A DNA stretch of 21,048 bases from JAFGKM01 sp964408175 (GTDB lineage: Bacteria; Ratteibacteria; UBA8468; B48-G9; JAFGKM01), in the NCBI GenBank assembly GCA_964408175.1, contig CAYOYL010000232.1:1-21048 (forward strand), written 5' to 3'. A program made the translations under genes and the position numbers. This document shows, piece after piece, positions 12,796-21,048 of the stretch. The notes beneath the pieces were generated by a model. It had not been told where the DNA came from. It did not search any database and saw nothing but the letters and a program-made list of their open reading frames with translations. Every line of letters starts with the position of its first letter. Position 1 is the first letter of the stretch.

Positions 12796-13911
12796 GAGGA
12801 CGTAGAGAGTTCTCCTGTCCCCATGATAGAACGAAAAAGTGATGTCTATATTACAGAACAGGTGGCGCTGTTTATTGAAGACAGCATCAATAAAGGAAAC
12901 CTTGAAGAAGGGAGTATCCTCCCATCGGAACGTAGACTATGTGAGATATATAAGGTCAGCAGGATTACTGTTCGCAGTGCCCTGGAAATACTGAGAGAAA
13001 GAGGTCTTATTGAAAAACATCATGGGATTGGTAACATTATCTCTTCCTATAAAAACCGCACTATTCCAAAAACCAGATTGATTGCCTGCCTCACATTTCC
13101 CAGTAAAACATTTACCCACTATATTGTTTCCGGAATCTGTAAGTATGTGGAAAACACAGATTCCCAGATAGTTATGCTGGATACCACCTTTAATATACAC
13201 AAGGAACGGAAGGCCATTAAAGATATGAGCAAGAAGGTGGTTGGTTTCATTATCATCCCCTGCGAGAGCAAATTTAATCTGGATATATACACCGAACTTG
13301 CATCAAGAAAATTTCCTGTGGTTTTCGTGGACCATTATCACCCGGGAATAAAAATAAGCAGCGTAACCACAGATAATAGACAAGGGGGATACCTTGCGGC
13401 AAAACACCTCATTTCTCTGGGAATACGCAGATTAGTTTTTCTCTCCCCTCCCCTTAATACTGCTCTTAAAAACAGACTGGAAGGATTTATGCAGGCCTTA
13501 GATGCACACAAAATAAAACCTTTACTTGTAAGACATTCCGGGTCAGTACCTGAACCTGGAGTTGAACTAATTAAGAAACTCCGTGATGAAAAAATCCTGC
13601 ACAAAATAGAGGGTATTTTTGCCGGGAATGATGTTACTGCCGCCCAGATAATGCAGGAATTAAAAAAAGATGGTTTTCGGTTTCCTGAGGATATAAATAT
13701 TGTAGGCTTTGACGACATAGAGATTGCAAGATATCTTACTCCTCCACTTACCACTATCAGACAACCACTGTTTGAAATGGGGTATCAGGCTGCTAAATTG
13801 CTGAATGAAATGATTGAAGGAAAATCAGAAAGATATCAGGAGATAAGACTAAAACCTGAAATTATTATCCGTGGTTCTACCTGTACTCTGCAAAAGGGGA
13901 GAGAGAAATAG
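12772..13911 (+). CDS. AraR-like GntR/LacI chimeric transcription regulator
   Basis: A 379-residue repressor-type regulator. Residues about 24-92 form a GntR winged helix (QVALFIEDSINKGNLEEGSI, LPSERRLCEIYKVSRITVRSAL, ERGLIEKHHGIGNII). From about 100 to 372 there is a LacI/periplasmic-binding-protein sugar sensor (GFIIIPCESK, VVFVDHYHPG, SSVTTDNRQGGYLAAKHLIS, IEGIFAGNDVTAAQIM, INIVGFDDIEIARYLTPPLTTIRQP). The same combination is found in Bacillus AraR, which releases DNA on binding a sugar. It is first in a co-directional run with gaps of 26, 59, 31 and 46 nt, so it probably controls the pseudopilins and glycosidase-like genes behind it as well as itself. The ATG has no ribosome site and coincides with the predicted transcription start. 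Inducer unknown. Confidence 0.9.
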   Translation: MTHNTSGIEDVESSPVPMIERKSDVYITEQVALFIEDSINKGNLEEGSILPSERRLCEIYKVSRITVRSALEILRERGLIEKHHGIGNIISSYKNRTIPKTRLIACLTFPSKTFTHYIVSGICKYVENTDSQIVMLDTTFNIHKERKAIKDMSKKVVGFIIIPCESKFNLDIYTELASRKFPVVFVDHYHPGIKISSVTTDNRQGGYLAAKHLISLGIRRLVFLSPPLNTALKNRLEGFMQALDAHKIKPLLVRHSGSVPEPGVELIKKLRDEKILHKIEGIFAGNDVTAAQIMQELKKDGFRFPEDINIVGFDDIEIARYLTPPLTTIRQPLFEMGYQAAKLLNEMIEGKSERYQEIRLKPEIIIRGSTCTLQKGREK

Positions 13912-13937
13912 AACGGCGAAAAAGGGGGTGAGAAGGG

Positions 13938-14681
13938 ATGAAAAAAAGATTCGTTTGTCGGTGTTTCAACGCTGGTGGGGGCTTCACGCTGATAGAGCTG
14001 CTGGTGGTAATTGCGATAATTGCCATCCTTGCAGCAATACTCCTGCCAGTTCTATCCAGAGCAAGGGAAAATGCGAGGGGTTCTGTATGTATGAACAATC
14101 TCCGTCAGGTCTATTTATCCCACAGGATGTACATTGAAGACTACAGAGACTGGCTAAATATGGAGGTTATTCCCGGAACAATATATGACTGGCAGACAAA
14201 ACTCAAGCCATACCTGAAAGATATGAAAGTATTCGCCTGCCCCTCGGATGACTTCACCAATCGTCAAAACCTCAAGAGTTACGCTACAAACCGGGACACA
14301 AACGCTTTTGCCAACCTAAGGCGTATAAAAAACGTTGAAAAAAATGTGATTGTGGCTGACGGCGGTAAGAATACGGATGGCTCAAGAACAGGTGAATTTT
14401 ATCCTGGATGGGGCCCAAATGCTGCCACCACAGACCCCGTATATGGTGGAAAAGGAGTCCTCCAGAACGGCAATGAACAATACTGGTCACCATATGGAGG
14501 TGCGGGTGGAAACTTCAGCAGAACTGTGAGTGACAGACACAGGGGTGGCGCAAACTTCCTTTTTGGAGGGGGTAACGTGGAATGGCATCACCTTAACTGG
14601 CTGCTGGTACCAGATGCCGCGGGCTACAGATTTGTTCCGGAGACAGTGATAAAACACTTCCGCGGATTTGAATATAACTAA
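13938..14681 (+). CDS. Prepilin-like (H-X9-DG type) pseudopilin 1
   Basis: A 247-residue class III prepilin-like protein. Cleavage is expected after Gly15 in NAGGG | FTLIELLVVIAI, with Glu20 as +5 and one hydrophobic helix. Post-helix motif ARENARGSVCMNNLRQVYLSH and mid-region FACPSDDF match the DUF1559-like group. The C-terminal signature DRHRGGANFLFGGGNVEWH corresponds to H-X9-DG, with Asp replaced by Gly (GGGN). A Gly/Asn/Tyr-rich region (about 150-200) suggests an extended surface domain. Ribosome site GGGGGTGAG/GAAGGG precedes the ATG. It lies between the regulator and a second pseudopilin, with no pilus motor or peptidase gene nearby, suggesting a surface or secretion role specific to this operon. 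Confidence 0.85.
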   Translation: MKKRFVCRCFNAGGGFTLIELLVVIAIIAILAAILLPVLSRARENARGSVCMNNLRQVYLSHRMYIEDYRDWLNMEVIPGTIYDWQTKLKPYLKDMKVFACPSDDFTNRQNLKSYATNRDTNAFANLRRIKNVEKNVIVADGGKNTDGSRTGEFYPGWGPNAATTDPVYGGKGVLQNGNEQYWSPYGGAGGNFSRTVSDRHRGGANFLFGGGNVEWHHLNWLLVPDAAGYRFVPETVIKHFRGFEYN

Positions 14682-14740
14682 CCTGCATAGATGATGTCAA
14701 TCACTGACTCTTTAACGGGTGGTGAGGAGGTGAAAAAAAG

Positions 14741-15538
14741 ATGTTAAGAGAGATAACAAAGGAACTGAAGACCGACCATACAAAAAAGACATCAGAAAAT
14801 CTTACGGGATTCACCCTGATAGAACTGCTGGTGGTGGTAGCAATAATAGCCATCCTGGCAGCGATGCTTTTCCCTGCACTCAAAACAGCGATGGAAAGAG
14901 CCAAGGCTACAGCCTGTATGAATAATATGAAACAGATTGGTCTTGCTATGGTTATGTATACCAATGACTGGAAGGGGCGGCTACCATCTGTACGTGCGCG
15001 GACCCCGACAAGTGGACCTGACTACAATCCTGCATATTTTTGGCCGCCACCTATAACTGGCCACTGGTATTATCAGGGGATATCGAGTCTTGACCCTCTG
15101 GGTTACGCCCAAGAGTTATACCCTTATACGGGAAGTTACGATGTTTACAAATGCCCAACGAATTATCATGGAACAGCCACGAGCAAGTATAAGAACTCCT
15201 ACCACTGGAACTATCAGCACCTCCTTCTGATGGGAGACGGAACTCCCCGTACATGGTCAGACTTCTGGAATAATATGTTTGCTGTAAGGATAGGGGCTAA
15301 ATACGACAGTTTATTTACAAACGGGGTAGTTGGTTTTGGAAGTGGTATCGGTCATATACGCGGTGGACAGATATACGCACTTACTGAAACCAACTACTGT
15401 TACACATCCAATGGCCCTAACAGTTGTTGTAATCCCTGTCCTGCACAACATATGGATGGATATAATGTGCTTTATCTGGACGGTCATGTAGAGTGGACAA
15501 CAAGAAAGATGGACCGTTTTACTATGCAGAATAAGTAG
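14741..15538 (+). CDS. Prepilin-like (H-X9-DG type) pseudopilin 2
   Basis: A 265-residue class III prepilin-like protein. The leader is unusually long and hydrophilic (23 residues), cleaved after Gly23 in LTG | FTLIELLVVVAI, with Glu28 as +5. Further motifs are CMNNMKQIGLAMVMYTNDW and YKCPTNYHG, and the C-terminus has the canonical HMDGYNVLYLDGHVEW (H-X9-DG). Between them is a large Tyr/Trp/Pro-rich domain (SGPDYNPAYFWPPPITGHWYY) and a cysteine cluster (NYCYTSNGPNSCCNPCPAQH), which could form disulfides or bind carbohydrate by aromatic stacking. The ribosome site GAGGAGGTGA is strong. It differs from the preceding pseudopilin enough that the two are not a recent tandem duplication. Confidence 0.88.
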   Translation: MLREITKELKTDHTKKTSENLTGFTLIELLVVVAIIAILAAMLFPALKTAMERAKATACMNNMKQIGLAMVMYTNDWKGRLPSVRARTPTSGPDYNPAYFWPPPITGHWYYQGISSLDPLGYAQELYPYTGSYDVYKCPTNYHGTATSKYKNSYHWNYQHLLLMGDGTPRTWSDFWNNMFAVRIGAKYDSLFTNGVVGFGSGIGHIRGGQIYALTETNYCYTSNGPNSCCNPCPAQHMDGYNVLYLDGHVEWTTRKMDRFTMQNK

Positions 15539-15569
15539 TGGAACCTTGATTGACTGCAGCGGAGGGGCA

Positions 15570-18500
15570 ATGAGAAAGAAGATAGTTGGTAGATTTGTGT
15601 GTCTTGGCTGGGCAATATTATCCTTTGCATCTTTTGCTTTTCCTGCTTCAGCGGCAGGGATTGACAAAAGTGAGGCTGCATACAGAGATGAGATAGTTAC
15701 CCCGCACTGGCTATGGGTGGATAAGCATGCAGGTAATACAATCAGAGCACTTTTCATTACTGAAGAGCTGGCAGCGCGCGAGCCTTATGAACTATCTCAA
15801 AGGTTTGATATAGATGCAACGGTAATCCCTGCACTTGGTGTCACACTTTCCCCCGGAAGGAAGATTGACTATCGCCGCCAGAATAGACTGGATGAACCTC
15901 CCACACTAACAGAACTGCTGAAAAAAGACTGGGACATCATCGTTATGGCATGCAGAGGAGTATTCACCGCCCTCTCTTCGGAAGAGAGACAGTTGCTGAT
16001 AAAAAAAATCCGGGATGGCACACCTCTGGTGGTCTACAACTCTCACTGGTTAAACCTGGAATACTTTAAAAAAGAACGCCTGACTACCGGCGATGAGTCC
16101 CATGATAAAGGTGAACCTGAGGAAGACCCTGATGCTATAGCCCGCTGCCTACCGGTGAAAGAATTGTTCTACCGCGGCCCGTTAAAGATTCCCTTCCTTC
16201 CTCTGGGCAGGGGAAAGATAGCGTATGTTCATGGGTATAACACACACTGGACCTTCAGAAACGCACTTCTGGGCGTTGACCCCGTTTTTGGAATTCACAA
16301 ACCAGCCTCTTTCATAAATGACCCTGTCAGTCCTGAGATGCACTATGCAGTGGCGGCAAGATGGCTTCGCTGGGCAGCAGGTAAAGAATCCTCTTACCAA
16401 CTCCAGTCACTTTCTCTGCAAAACCCTGTCTCTGTAGGTGACACAGCAGAAATCAAGGCTACCCTGAACAAAGATGCAAGAAAAGGCGATAGGTTGGAGT
16501 GGCACCTCCATTCACCCTATGGGGAGGTTCTAAAAACAGGGGATAAATTACTCCCAGATAGTGAGAAAGAAGTTACTATTCCTCTTGAACTGGGACAATC
16601 GGGACGTCTTGCATTTCGCTGCCGTCTGCTGCGTGACGGAAGAGTTTATGATTACGGTGCATTATTGATAACTGTGAACACTCCCGCCAGTTTTAAGTCT
16701 CTCTCTGGTGCTAAATCCACCAAACCTGAGGATAAACTGTTGGTGACCTGGCAGATAGACGGTAGTGTTACACCCGAAGATACGGTCATCCTGCAGGTAT
16801 ATGATTCAGATGGACGACTGGTCACAGCAGGCAGGTATGCAGCAAATGTTGGTAAGGCATCCCTGCAGGGCTGGCTGCCCAGGGCAGCATCTCACAGACT
16901 GCGCGCGTTACTGCAGAGGGGCAGTTATGTGATGGAAGAAAAGTGGGAAGACATACACCTGTCACATAACCGGGCGACCGATACAGTCCCCTATCACGTC
17001 AATGTGTGGGGTTTTGAGAGGGGGGATTTCCAGGACCTGCCCCGTTATCTTTATATGCGCCAACTTGGTATAGACGCGATTTCTACCGGGGGCCGCAATA
17101 ATATTTCCGCCGGTATGGCACACAGAGAAGGCCTGCGCATAATACCAACAAACATCCGGCATCCATCTGAACGTAAACAACCGAACTGGGATGAGAACAA
17201 GGCTGGAGAGGAACTGGAAACATTCGTGGAATCCGTTGCCCCATACAATCCTCTGGGTTATATGCTGGGAGACGAACCCGGGAATATAGATGTAAGGGAA
17301 TATACCCAATGGGCAAGGTCAATAATTCACCGTAAGGACCCGGGGTCTCGTGTAGGGTGGAGCGGGGTATGGATGGGATTTGATAATGATGTCCCGGAAT
17401 TTTTTCAAACCTGCGATTTTGTCACATCTTACAGCCCCTTCCATCTATACACGCCAAATCTCTGGATGGGTGTTGAACGCGACCTCTACCGTTCTTTTAC
17501 CCGGGATACTGCCATTACCACCTGCTGGACGCACTATGCACCATGGCGCGACGACGAACCTTACAGCCGCACAGTACCCTGGCTGTGGCTGTTTGAAGGA
17601 CTTAATGGGGTCTCTTATTTCAGTTCTGATGGGAGTTTTGCCATACTGCCTTCAGACCTGCAAATCACGCATGAAACAAGATGGTGGAGTGAAGAGGTTA
17701 AAGAGATAAAAAAAGGCATTGGTGAGCAGTTAATCGGTATGGAAAGGGATACGGGCAATGTACGTATTCTTTTCAGCCGTGGAGCATCAGGAGCAGATAT
17801 ATGGGCACGTACACTCAATCGCGCGCATATACCATACCGCTTTATGAGCCGCACTGAACTCCTGAAAGGGGTGAATGCTGACATAAAACTACTCATATGT
17901 CCCAATGCGACAGACCTTTCAGACCAGGAGATACATATACTCTACGACTATGCAGCAAAAGGCGGCATAATACTGGCTACAGCACCACTCGGCATCCTCA
18001 ATGAAGGGAAATTCACTGAGCCTGACAGGCTGCAGAAACTATTCGGCATTATCAGGACATACCAGCCGTCAGATATGGATGAATGGAAAAAAACCCTGAA
18101 TACACACCGCAACATAGGCTGCACTATAAACTGGAAGAGCAGTTCAGAAGAAGAGCACCCTAATATAAAGAAAATTTCAGGAACTACTATGGGAGAATAT
18201 GGTTTAAAACCTGATGGGGCAGACGTGCTGGCAGAATTTGTACAGTTGGGCAGTTTCAGACGCGATGAAGGTGTCAAACTGGACTTTCTTCAGAGGCTTT
18301 TTGCCACTCCGGCGGTATTCCTCAAAAAACATGGTCAGGGAGCATCTCTTTACCTTAACTTCCAACCTGACCTTGAAACGCTATCTTTGATGGTACCCTG
18401 GCTGGCTCAAAGGTCAGATATATCTATGCCGGATACGCAGGTTACCGTTAATGGTAAGAGTGACAATACAGTTTATCTATATCCTTTTACTGATATGGAT

Positions 18501-20015
18501 GGGACACGTATGGTGGGCGTCATACGTGACTACTTTTCCTTTTATGGAGATGTTGAGCAGTGGCGGGTTCCTCCGGAATGGGAGGTGGAAGGCGGTAAAG
18601 AGACAAGGCTGTATTTCCATCATGGCCCTTATATATGGATGGAACACCCTGCTGAATTCAATACAGCAGAACCTGCCCACATTTACGATGTGCGCAGGTC
18701 GCACTATATCGGATATACAACAAATTTCAGGTTCTCATTGCAGGCAGGACGACCTGAATTATTTGCACTGCTCCCCTACAAGGTCCTTAGTGTGAAGGTT
18801 GAGGCCCCTGAAGCAGTCGTTCAGGGTGATACAATCAAGGTTAATGTCTCTCTGCTCTCTGACAGAGGAAAACCCAACAGACATGTGGTTCATCTGTCCC
18901 TGACAGGTCCGGATGGAAGACAGATGCCCGGAGACAGTTTTAATGTACACACCGAATCAGGAAAGGGGCTACAAAAGATACAAATACCGTTGAATGCGGA
19001 AACGGGAAGATGGCAGATTAAGGCGCGGGATAGTGTTACGGGTACCTCCACAACCGCTTCTTTCCGCGTTGAACCTTCGGGTATAGAGACCGGTCCTGTC
19101 GTTGTCCGCAAAGAGATAGAGGTGCGGCACATACCATTAGACTGGCCGCACGGTTCTCTGAAACCCGCAAAGGTAAAAGAGGTGAAAAAAAAGGTGGAGG
19201 TAACAGGTGCTAAACTGGAACCCTTCCTCCTGCCGAAACACTGGGGAAAATGTCAAAACCACAAAGGGCTCAGGTCCAACTTTACACTGAAAAACGAGGA
19301 TGCCTATTACAAGATGCAGTATGCAGTATGTAATGATGCAAAGGCACATGGTTTTGACGATACCAGACAAATAGTTACATTTTACCCGCCCGGTCTTGGC
19401 ATTGTCAGACCAAATCCGATGCCGTGGTACTACAATGGTTATATCATAGTATATTTTGATGACTTCAACCTTTCGCACTATGCCGCAAGTGATATAAAAG
19501 AGGTGGAAGCAGAGGATAACGGCAGAGTGGACGTCCATTTTTCCACACCCAAAGGTGACCTTACACTTTCATTTGCGATGACCCCTGACAGTATCGCTCT
19601 GTTTCAAGAGTTACGGGCAAAGCCATCTGTGCCTGTGAAAAAAATAACCATCCAGTTCCGCCGCTACGACTGGGGCGGTCCTAAACTTCCGTATTCATTT
19701 ATGGAGGTTGAACAGGAGCACAACAGCTGGGCACTTACAGGCGACAGGCTGGAAGACCGCGAATTTGGCAGGGGAAAAGGCCCGGCATCTATGCTGGTTA
19801 TACCTGGCCAGTGGGACAAGGTTAACTACCACCCACCGCACCCCATATTGGAGAAAGAGGTTGACCTGCCGGCAGGTGAAGAGATAAAACTTCACTGGGC
19901 TCTCTATCTTTTTCCTGAACATTCAAATGTTGATGCCTTGAAACATATGAGAGAAAATTCCCATTCGGACAGGGATAAACTAATAGAGATTTTCAAGGTA
20001 CAGGCTGAAAAATAG
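15570..20015 (+). CDS. Giant secreted multidomain glycosidase-like protein
   Basis: A 1,481-codon gene plus stop for an exported protein. Residues 1-29 are a signal peptide (cleavage near ASA-A). About 48-275 resemble a ThuA/glutamine-amidotransferase-like Rossmann domain (IRALFITEEL, WDIIVMACRGVF, GTPLVVYNSHW). About 285-480 are beta-sandwich modules. About 485-720 form a TIM-barrel region of GH42-like flavour with GYMLGDEPG (Asp568, Glu569 as candidate acid) and GLNGVSYFSSDGS. About 725-815 form a second Rossmann-like domain (VRILFSRGASGADIW, IKLLICPNATDLSDQE) resembling the GH42 trimerisation domain. An Ig/MG2-like module follows at about 1070-1170, then a C-terminal beta-rich domain of about 250 residues. 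The start at 15570 has GGAGG at 15561-15565; a TTG at 15546 is in frame but precedes that site. Substrate unknown; beta-galactoside-type glycan is a guess. Confidence 0.75.
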   Translation: MRKKIVGRFVCLGWAILSFASFAFPASAAGIDKSEAAYRDEIVTPHWLWVDKHAGNTIRALFITEELAAREPYELSQRFDIDATVIPALGVTLSPGRKIDYRRQNRLDEPPTLTELLKKDWDIIVMACRGVFTALSSEERQLLIKKIRDGTPLVVYNSHWLNLEYFKKERLTTGDESHDKGEPEEDPDAIARCLPVKELFYRGPLKIPFLPLGRGKIAYVHGYNTHWTFRNALLGVDPVFGIHKPASFINDPVSPEMHYAVAARWLRWAAGKESSYQLQSLSLQNPVSVGDTAEIKATLNKDARKGDRLEWHLHSPYGEVLKTGDKLLPDSEKEVTIPLELGQSGRLAFRCRLLRDGRVYDYGALLITVNTPASFKSLSGAKSTKPEDKLLVTWQIDGSVTPEDTVILQVYDSDGRLVTAGRYAANVGKASLQGWLPRAASHRLRALLQRGSYVMEEKWEDIHLSHNRATDTVPYHVNVWGFERGDFQDLPRYLYMRQLGIDAISTGGRNNISAGMAHREGLRIIPTNIRHPSERKQPNWDENKAGEELETFVESVAPYNPLGYMLGDEPGNIDVREYTQWARSIIHRKDPGSRVGWSGVWMGFDNDVPEFFQTCDFVTSYSPFHLYTPNLWMGVERDLYRSFTRDTAITTCWTHYAPWRDDEPYSRTVPWLWLFEGLNGVSYFSSDGSFAILPSDLQITHETRWWSEEVKEIKKGIGEQLIGMERDTGNVRILFSRGASGADIWARTLNRAHIPYRFMSRTELLKGVNADIKLLICPNATDLSDQEIHILYDYAAKGGIILATAPLGILNEGKFTEPDRLQKLFGIIRTYQPSDMDEWKKTLNTHRNIGCTINWKSSSEEEHPNIKKISGTTMGEYGLKPDGADVLAEFVQLGSFRRDEGVKLDFLQRLFATPAVFLKKHGQGASLYLNFQPDLETLSLMVPWLAQRSDISMPDTQVTVNGKSDNTVYLYPFTDMDGTRMVGVIRDYFSFYGDVEQWRVPPEWEVEGGKETRLYFHHGPYIWMEHPAEFNTAEPAHIYDVRRSHYIGYTTNFRFSLQAGRPELFALLPYKVLSVKVEAPEAVVQGDTIKVNVSLLSDRGKPNRHVVHLSLTGPDGRQMPGDSFNVHTESGKGLQKIQIPLNAETGRWQIKARDSVTGTSTTASFRVEPSGIETGPVVVRKEIEVRHIPLDWPHGSLKPAKVKEVKKKVEVTGAKLEPFLLPKHWGKCQNHKGLRSNFTLKNEDAYYKMQYAVCNDAKAHGFDDTRQIVTFYPPGLGIVRPNPMPWYYNGYIIVYFDDFNLSHYAASDIKEVEAEDNGRVDVHFSTPKGDLTLSFAMTPDSIALFQELRAKPSVPVKKITIQFRRYDWGGPKLPYSFMEVEQEHNSWALTGDRLEDREFGRGKGPASMLVIPGQWDKVNYHPPHPILEKEVDLPAGEEIKLHWALYLFPEHSNVDALKHMRENSHSDRDKLIEIFKVQAEK

Positions 20016-20061
20016 ACTCTTTGCTCTTTTCAAATAGCAACCTGAAAGTCGAGGAGGAACT

Positions 20062-21048
20062 GTGAAAAAAATAATTTTTGTGGTATTGCTGTCAATCTTA
20101 GTTCTGAACGCTTCTTCTGAAGAGAAAATTGAAATTGGGGTCTTTTGTTTCCCCCACGGACCAGCCGACTATCTTGAAAAGGTATTCCAGGAATATGAGT
20201 CTTTGAAGATAGACAGGGTCTATTACCACATTAATGTAAAAGAGATGGCACTGGATAAAGGCCTTTTCCTGATTGCATCCCGTCACAAAATTGAGTTAAT
20301 ACCGATATTAAATACCTATGCCTGTGCAGGCGTACATCTGAAGGAGAAAAAAGAATTACCCCCGGAGAAGTGGGCACAAATCTATCAACCTTCTGGAGAA
20401 ATCTGGCATTCACCGTGGAAGTATGACTATCCATCAATACTGAGCCCGGAGGTAAGAGAAATAATGAGAAAAGAGGTTGAAACAGTGGTGAAACAGGGGA
20501 AAACTCTGGGCTTGAAAACAATCGCTCTTGATGATGAATTCGGTTTAGGTTTAGGCTGGCAGGGACAAGGCTGGACTGATTTTAATCAACACTGTATTAA
20601 CTATTTCAAAGAGAAAACAGGACTCCCCCCTCCGGAGATTAAATACCAAAAACCAGGCATTATAGACGAGAACTCCCCTCTTTATAAATGGATTTCAATT
20701 ATCGGGTATCCTGCATTCTCCGAGTCCGAACTGTTAAAAAAAATTCACAATGAGGACCTGAAGAGCACTGCAAGGAAGGTTTCTCCTGAGATAAGGGTTG
20801 TACAGATGCCCGGTGCATATACAGGCGAACTTGATGCAGTGGTTGTGGAGTTATACAACTATATGTATTATGCACCAGAACTTTCCGCTGCCTGGCAGAT
20901 GGATTATATCAGACACTCTCAAGAGTCTCCGGCAAAACCTGTCTGGCCGCTGATTGGATGGTATCAAAAAGCACCACTACCTGAATGGATTTGCGAAAAC
21001 ATATCTCTTACCGCCAAAATTGCTTTAGCATGGGGAGCAAAGTCAGTA
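20062..21048 (+). CDS. Secreted glycosidase-like TIM-barrel protein (3' truncated by window)
   Basis: An open frame from GTG 20062 to the window end, 329 codons without a stop, so the gene continues outside. GAGGAGG 5-10 nt upstream supports the GTG start. The N-terminus MKKIIFVVLLSILVLNASS is a signal peptide. The mature part starts IEIGVFCFPHGPADYLEKVF and alternates strands and helices like a TIM barrel (IDRVYYHINVKEMA, HKIELIPILNTYACAG, LKTIALDDEFGLGLGW, EIRVVQMPGAYTGEL, KPVWPLIGWY). Asp157-Asp158-Glu159 at the end of a strand is a good candidate for a catalytic or binding site. I do not recognise the exact family; a glycoside hydrolase or related sugar-binding barrel is most likely. It lies 46 nt behind the giant gene in the same direction, presumably in the same operon. 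Confidence 0.7.
   Translation, partial: MKKIIFVVLLSILVLNASSEEKIEIGVFCFPHGPADYLEKVFQEYESLKIDRVYYHINVKEMALDKGLFLIASRHKIELIPILNTYACAGVHLKEKKELPPEKWAQIYQPSGEIWHSPWKYDYPSILSPEVREIMRKEVETVVKQGKTLGLKTIALDDEFGLGLGWQGQGWTDFNQHCINYFKEKTGLPPPEIKYQKPGIIDENSPLYKWISIIGYPAFSESELLKKIHNEDLKSTARKVSPEIRVVQMPGAYTGELDAVVVELYNYMYYAPELSAAWQMDYIRHSQESPAKPVWPLIGWYQKAPLPEWICENISLTAKIALAWGAKSV

Noticed and set aside
13338..13754. Minus-strand 138-residue frame
   Set aside because: Antisense to the sugar-sensor domain of the regulator, Ser/Ile-rich shadow translation.
17380..17709. Plus-strand 109-residue frame inside the giant gene
   Set aside because: Alternative frame of a continuous 1,481-codon gene, no ribosome binding site.
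19137..19538. Minus-strand 133-residue frame inside the giant gene
   Set aside because: Antisense shadow without start signal.

Overview
The window comes from the chromosome of an uncultured-type, Gram-negative-like anaerobe or saccharolytic bacterium. By eye its base composition is moderate, around 45 percent G+C. Three genes encode H-X9-DG-type pseudopilins, the 'FTLIELLVV' prepilin-like proteins that are hugely expanded in Planctomycetes, Lentisphaerae and neighbouring candidate phyla. A CTPSR-type sulfatase, a GntR/LacI chimeric regulator and a very large sugar-active enzyme sit beside them. This suggests a member of the PVC group or a nearby lineage (for example Lentisphaerae- or Omnitrophota-like). 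There is no rRNA, tRNA or other marker to settle the lineage.

Left third (1-4635), central metabolism and stress. A G-rich repeat-bearing spacer (1-230) leads into a two-gene unit: a hydroxypyruvate-isomerase-like TIM barrel and a TauE/SafE permease. This converges, with a 9-nt overlap, on a pyruvate kinase gene that lacks the usual C-terminal domain. A short divergent promoter region separates pyruvate kinase from a PP-loop tRNA-thiolation-type ATPase. A 126-bp hairpin element with perfect 26-bp arms has become part of that ATPase's 3' end and abuts the promoter of a peroxiredoxin gene.

Middle, minus strand (8572 back to 4671). The order is sulfatase without signal peptide, pseudopilin, unknown membrane-anchored basic protein, NDP-sugar pyrophosphorylase. 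A strong intrinsic terminator ends the run. An additional weak terminator and a good internal promoter suggest the unit is subdivided.

Middle, plus strand (8713-12594). First comes a decayed CocE/NonD-type hydrolase pseudogene. A secreted DUF3300 protein follows, then a tight cluster of an ECF-type sigma factor, a one-pass membrane protein (candidate anti-sigma factor) and a secreted LolA-like protein. The last three look like an envelope-sensing module.

Right third (12772-21048), a probable single operon for a complex carbohydrate. It begins with an AraR-like GntR/LacI regulator that has two palindromic operator-like sites at its own probable leaderless promoter. Two pseudopilins follow, then a 1,482-residue secreted multidomain glycosidase-like protein, then a second secreted TIM-barrel-like enzyme cut by the window edge. 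The regulator, surface pseudopilins and secreted enzymes together read as an inducible system for capturing and breaking down a glycan. The pairing of pseudopilin genes with degradative enzymes, seen again beside the sulfatase, is the most interesting theme of the window.
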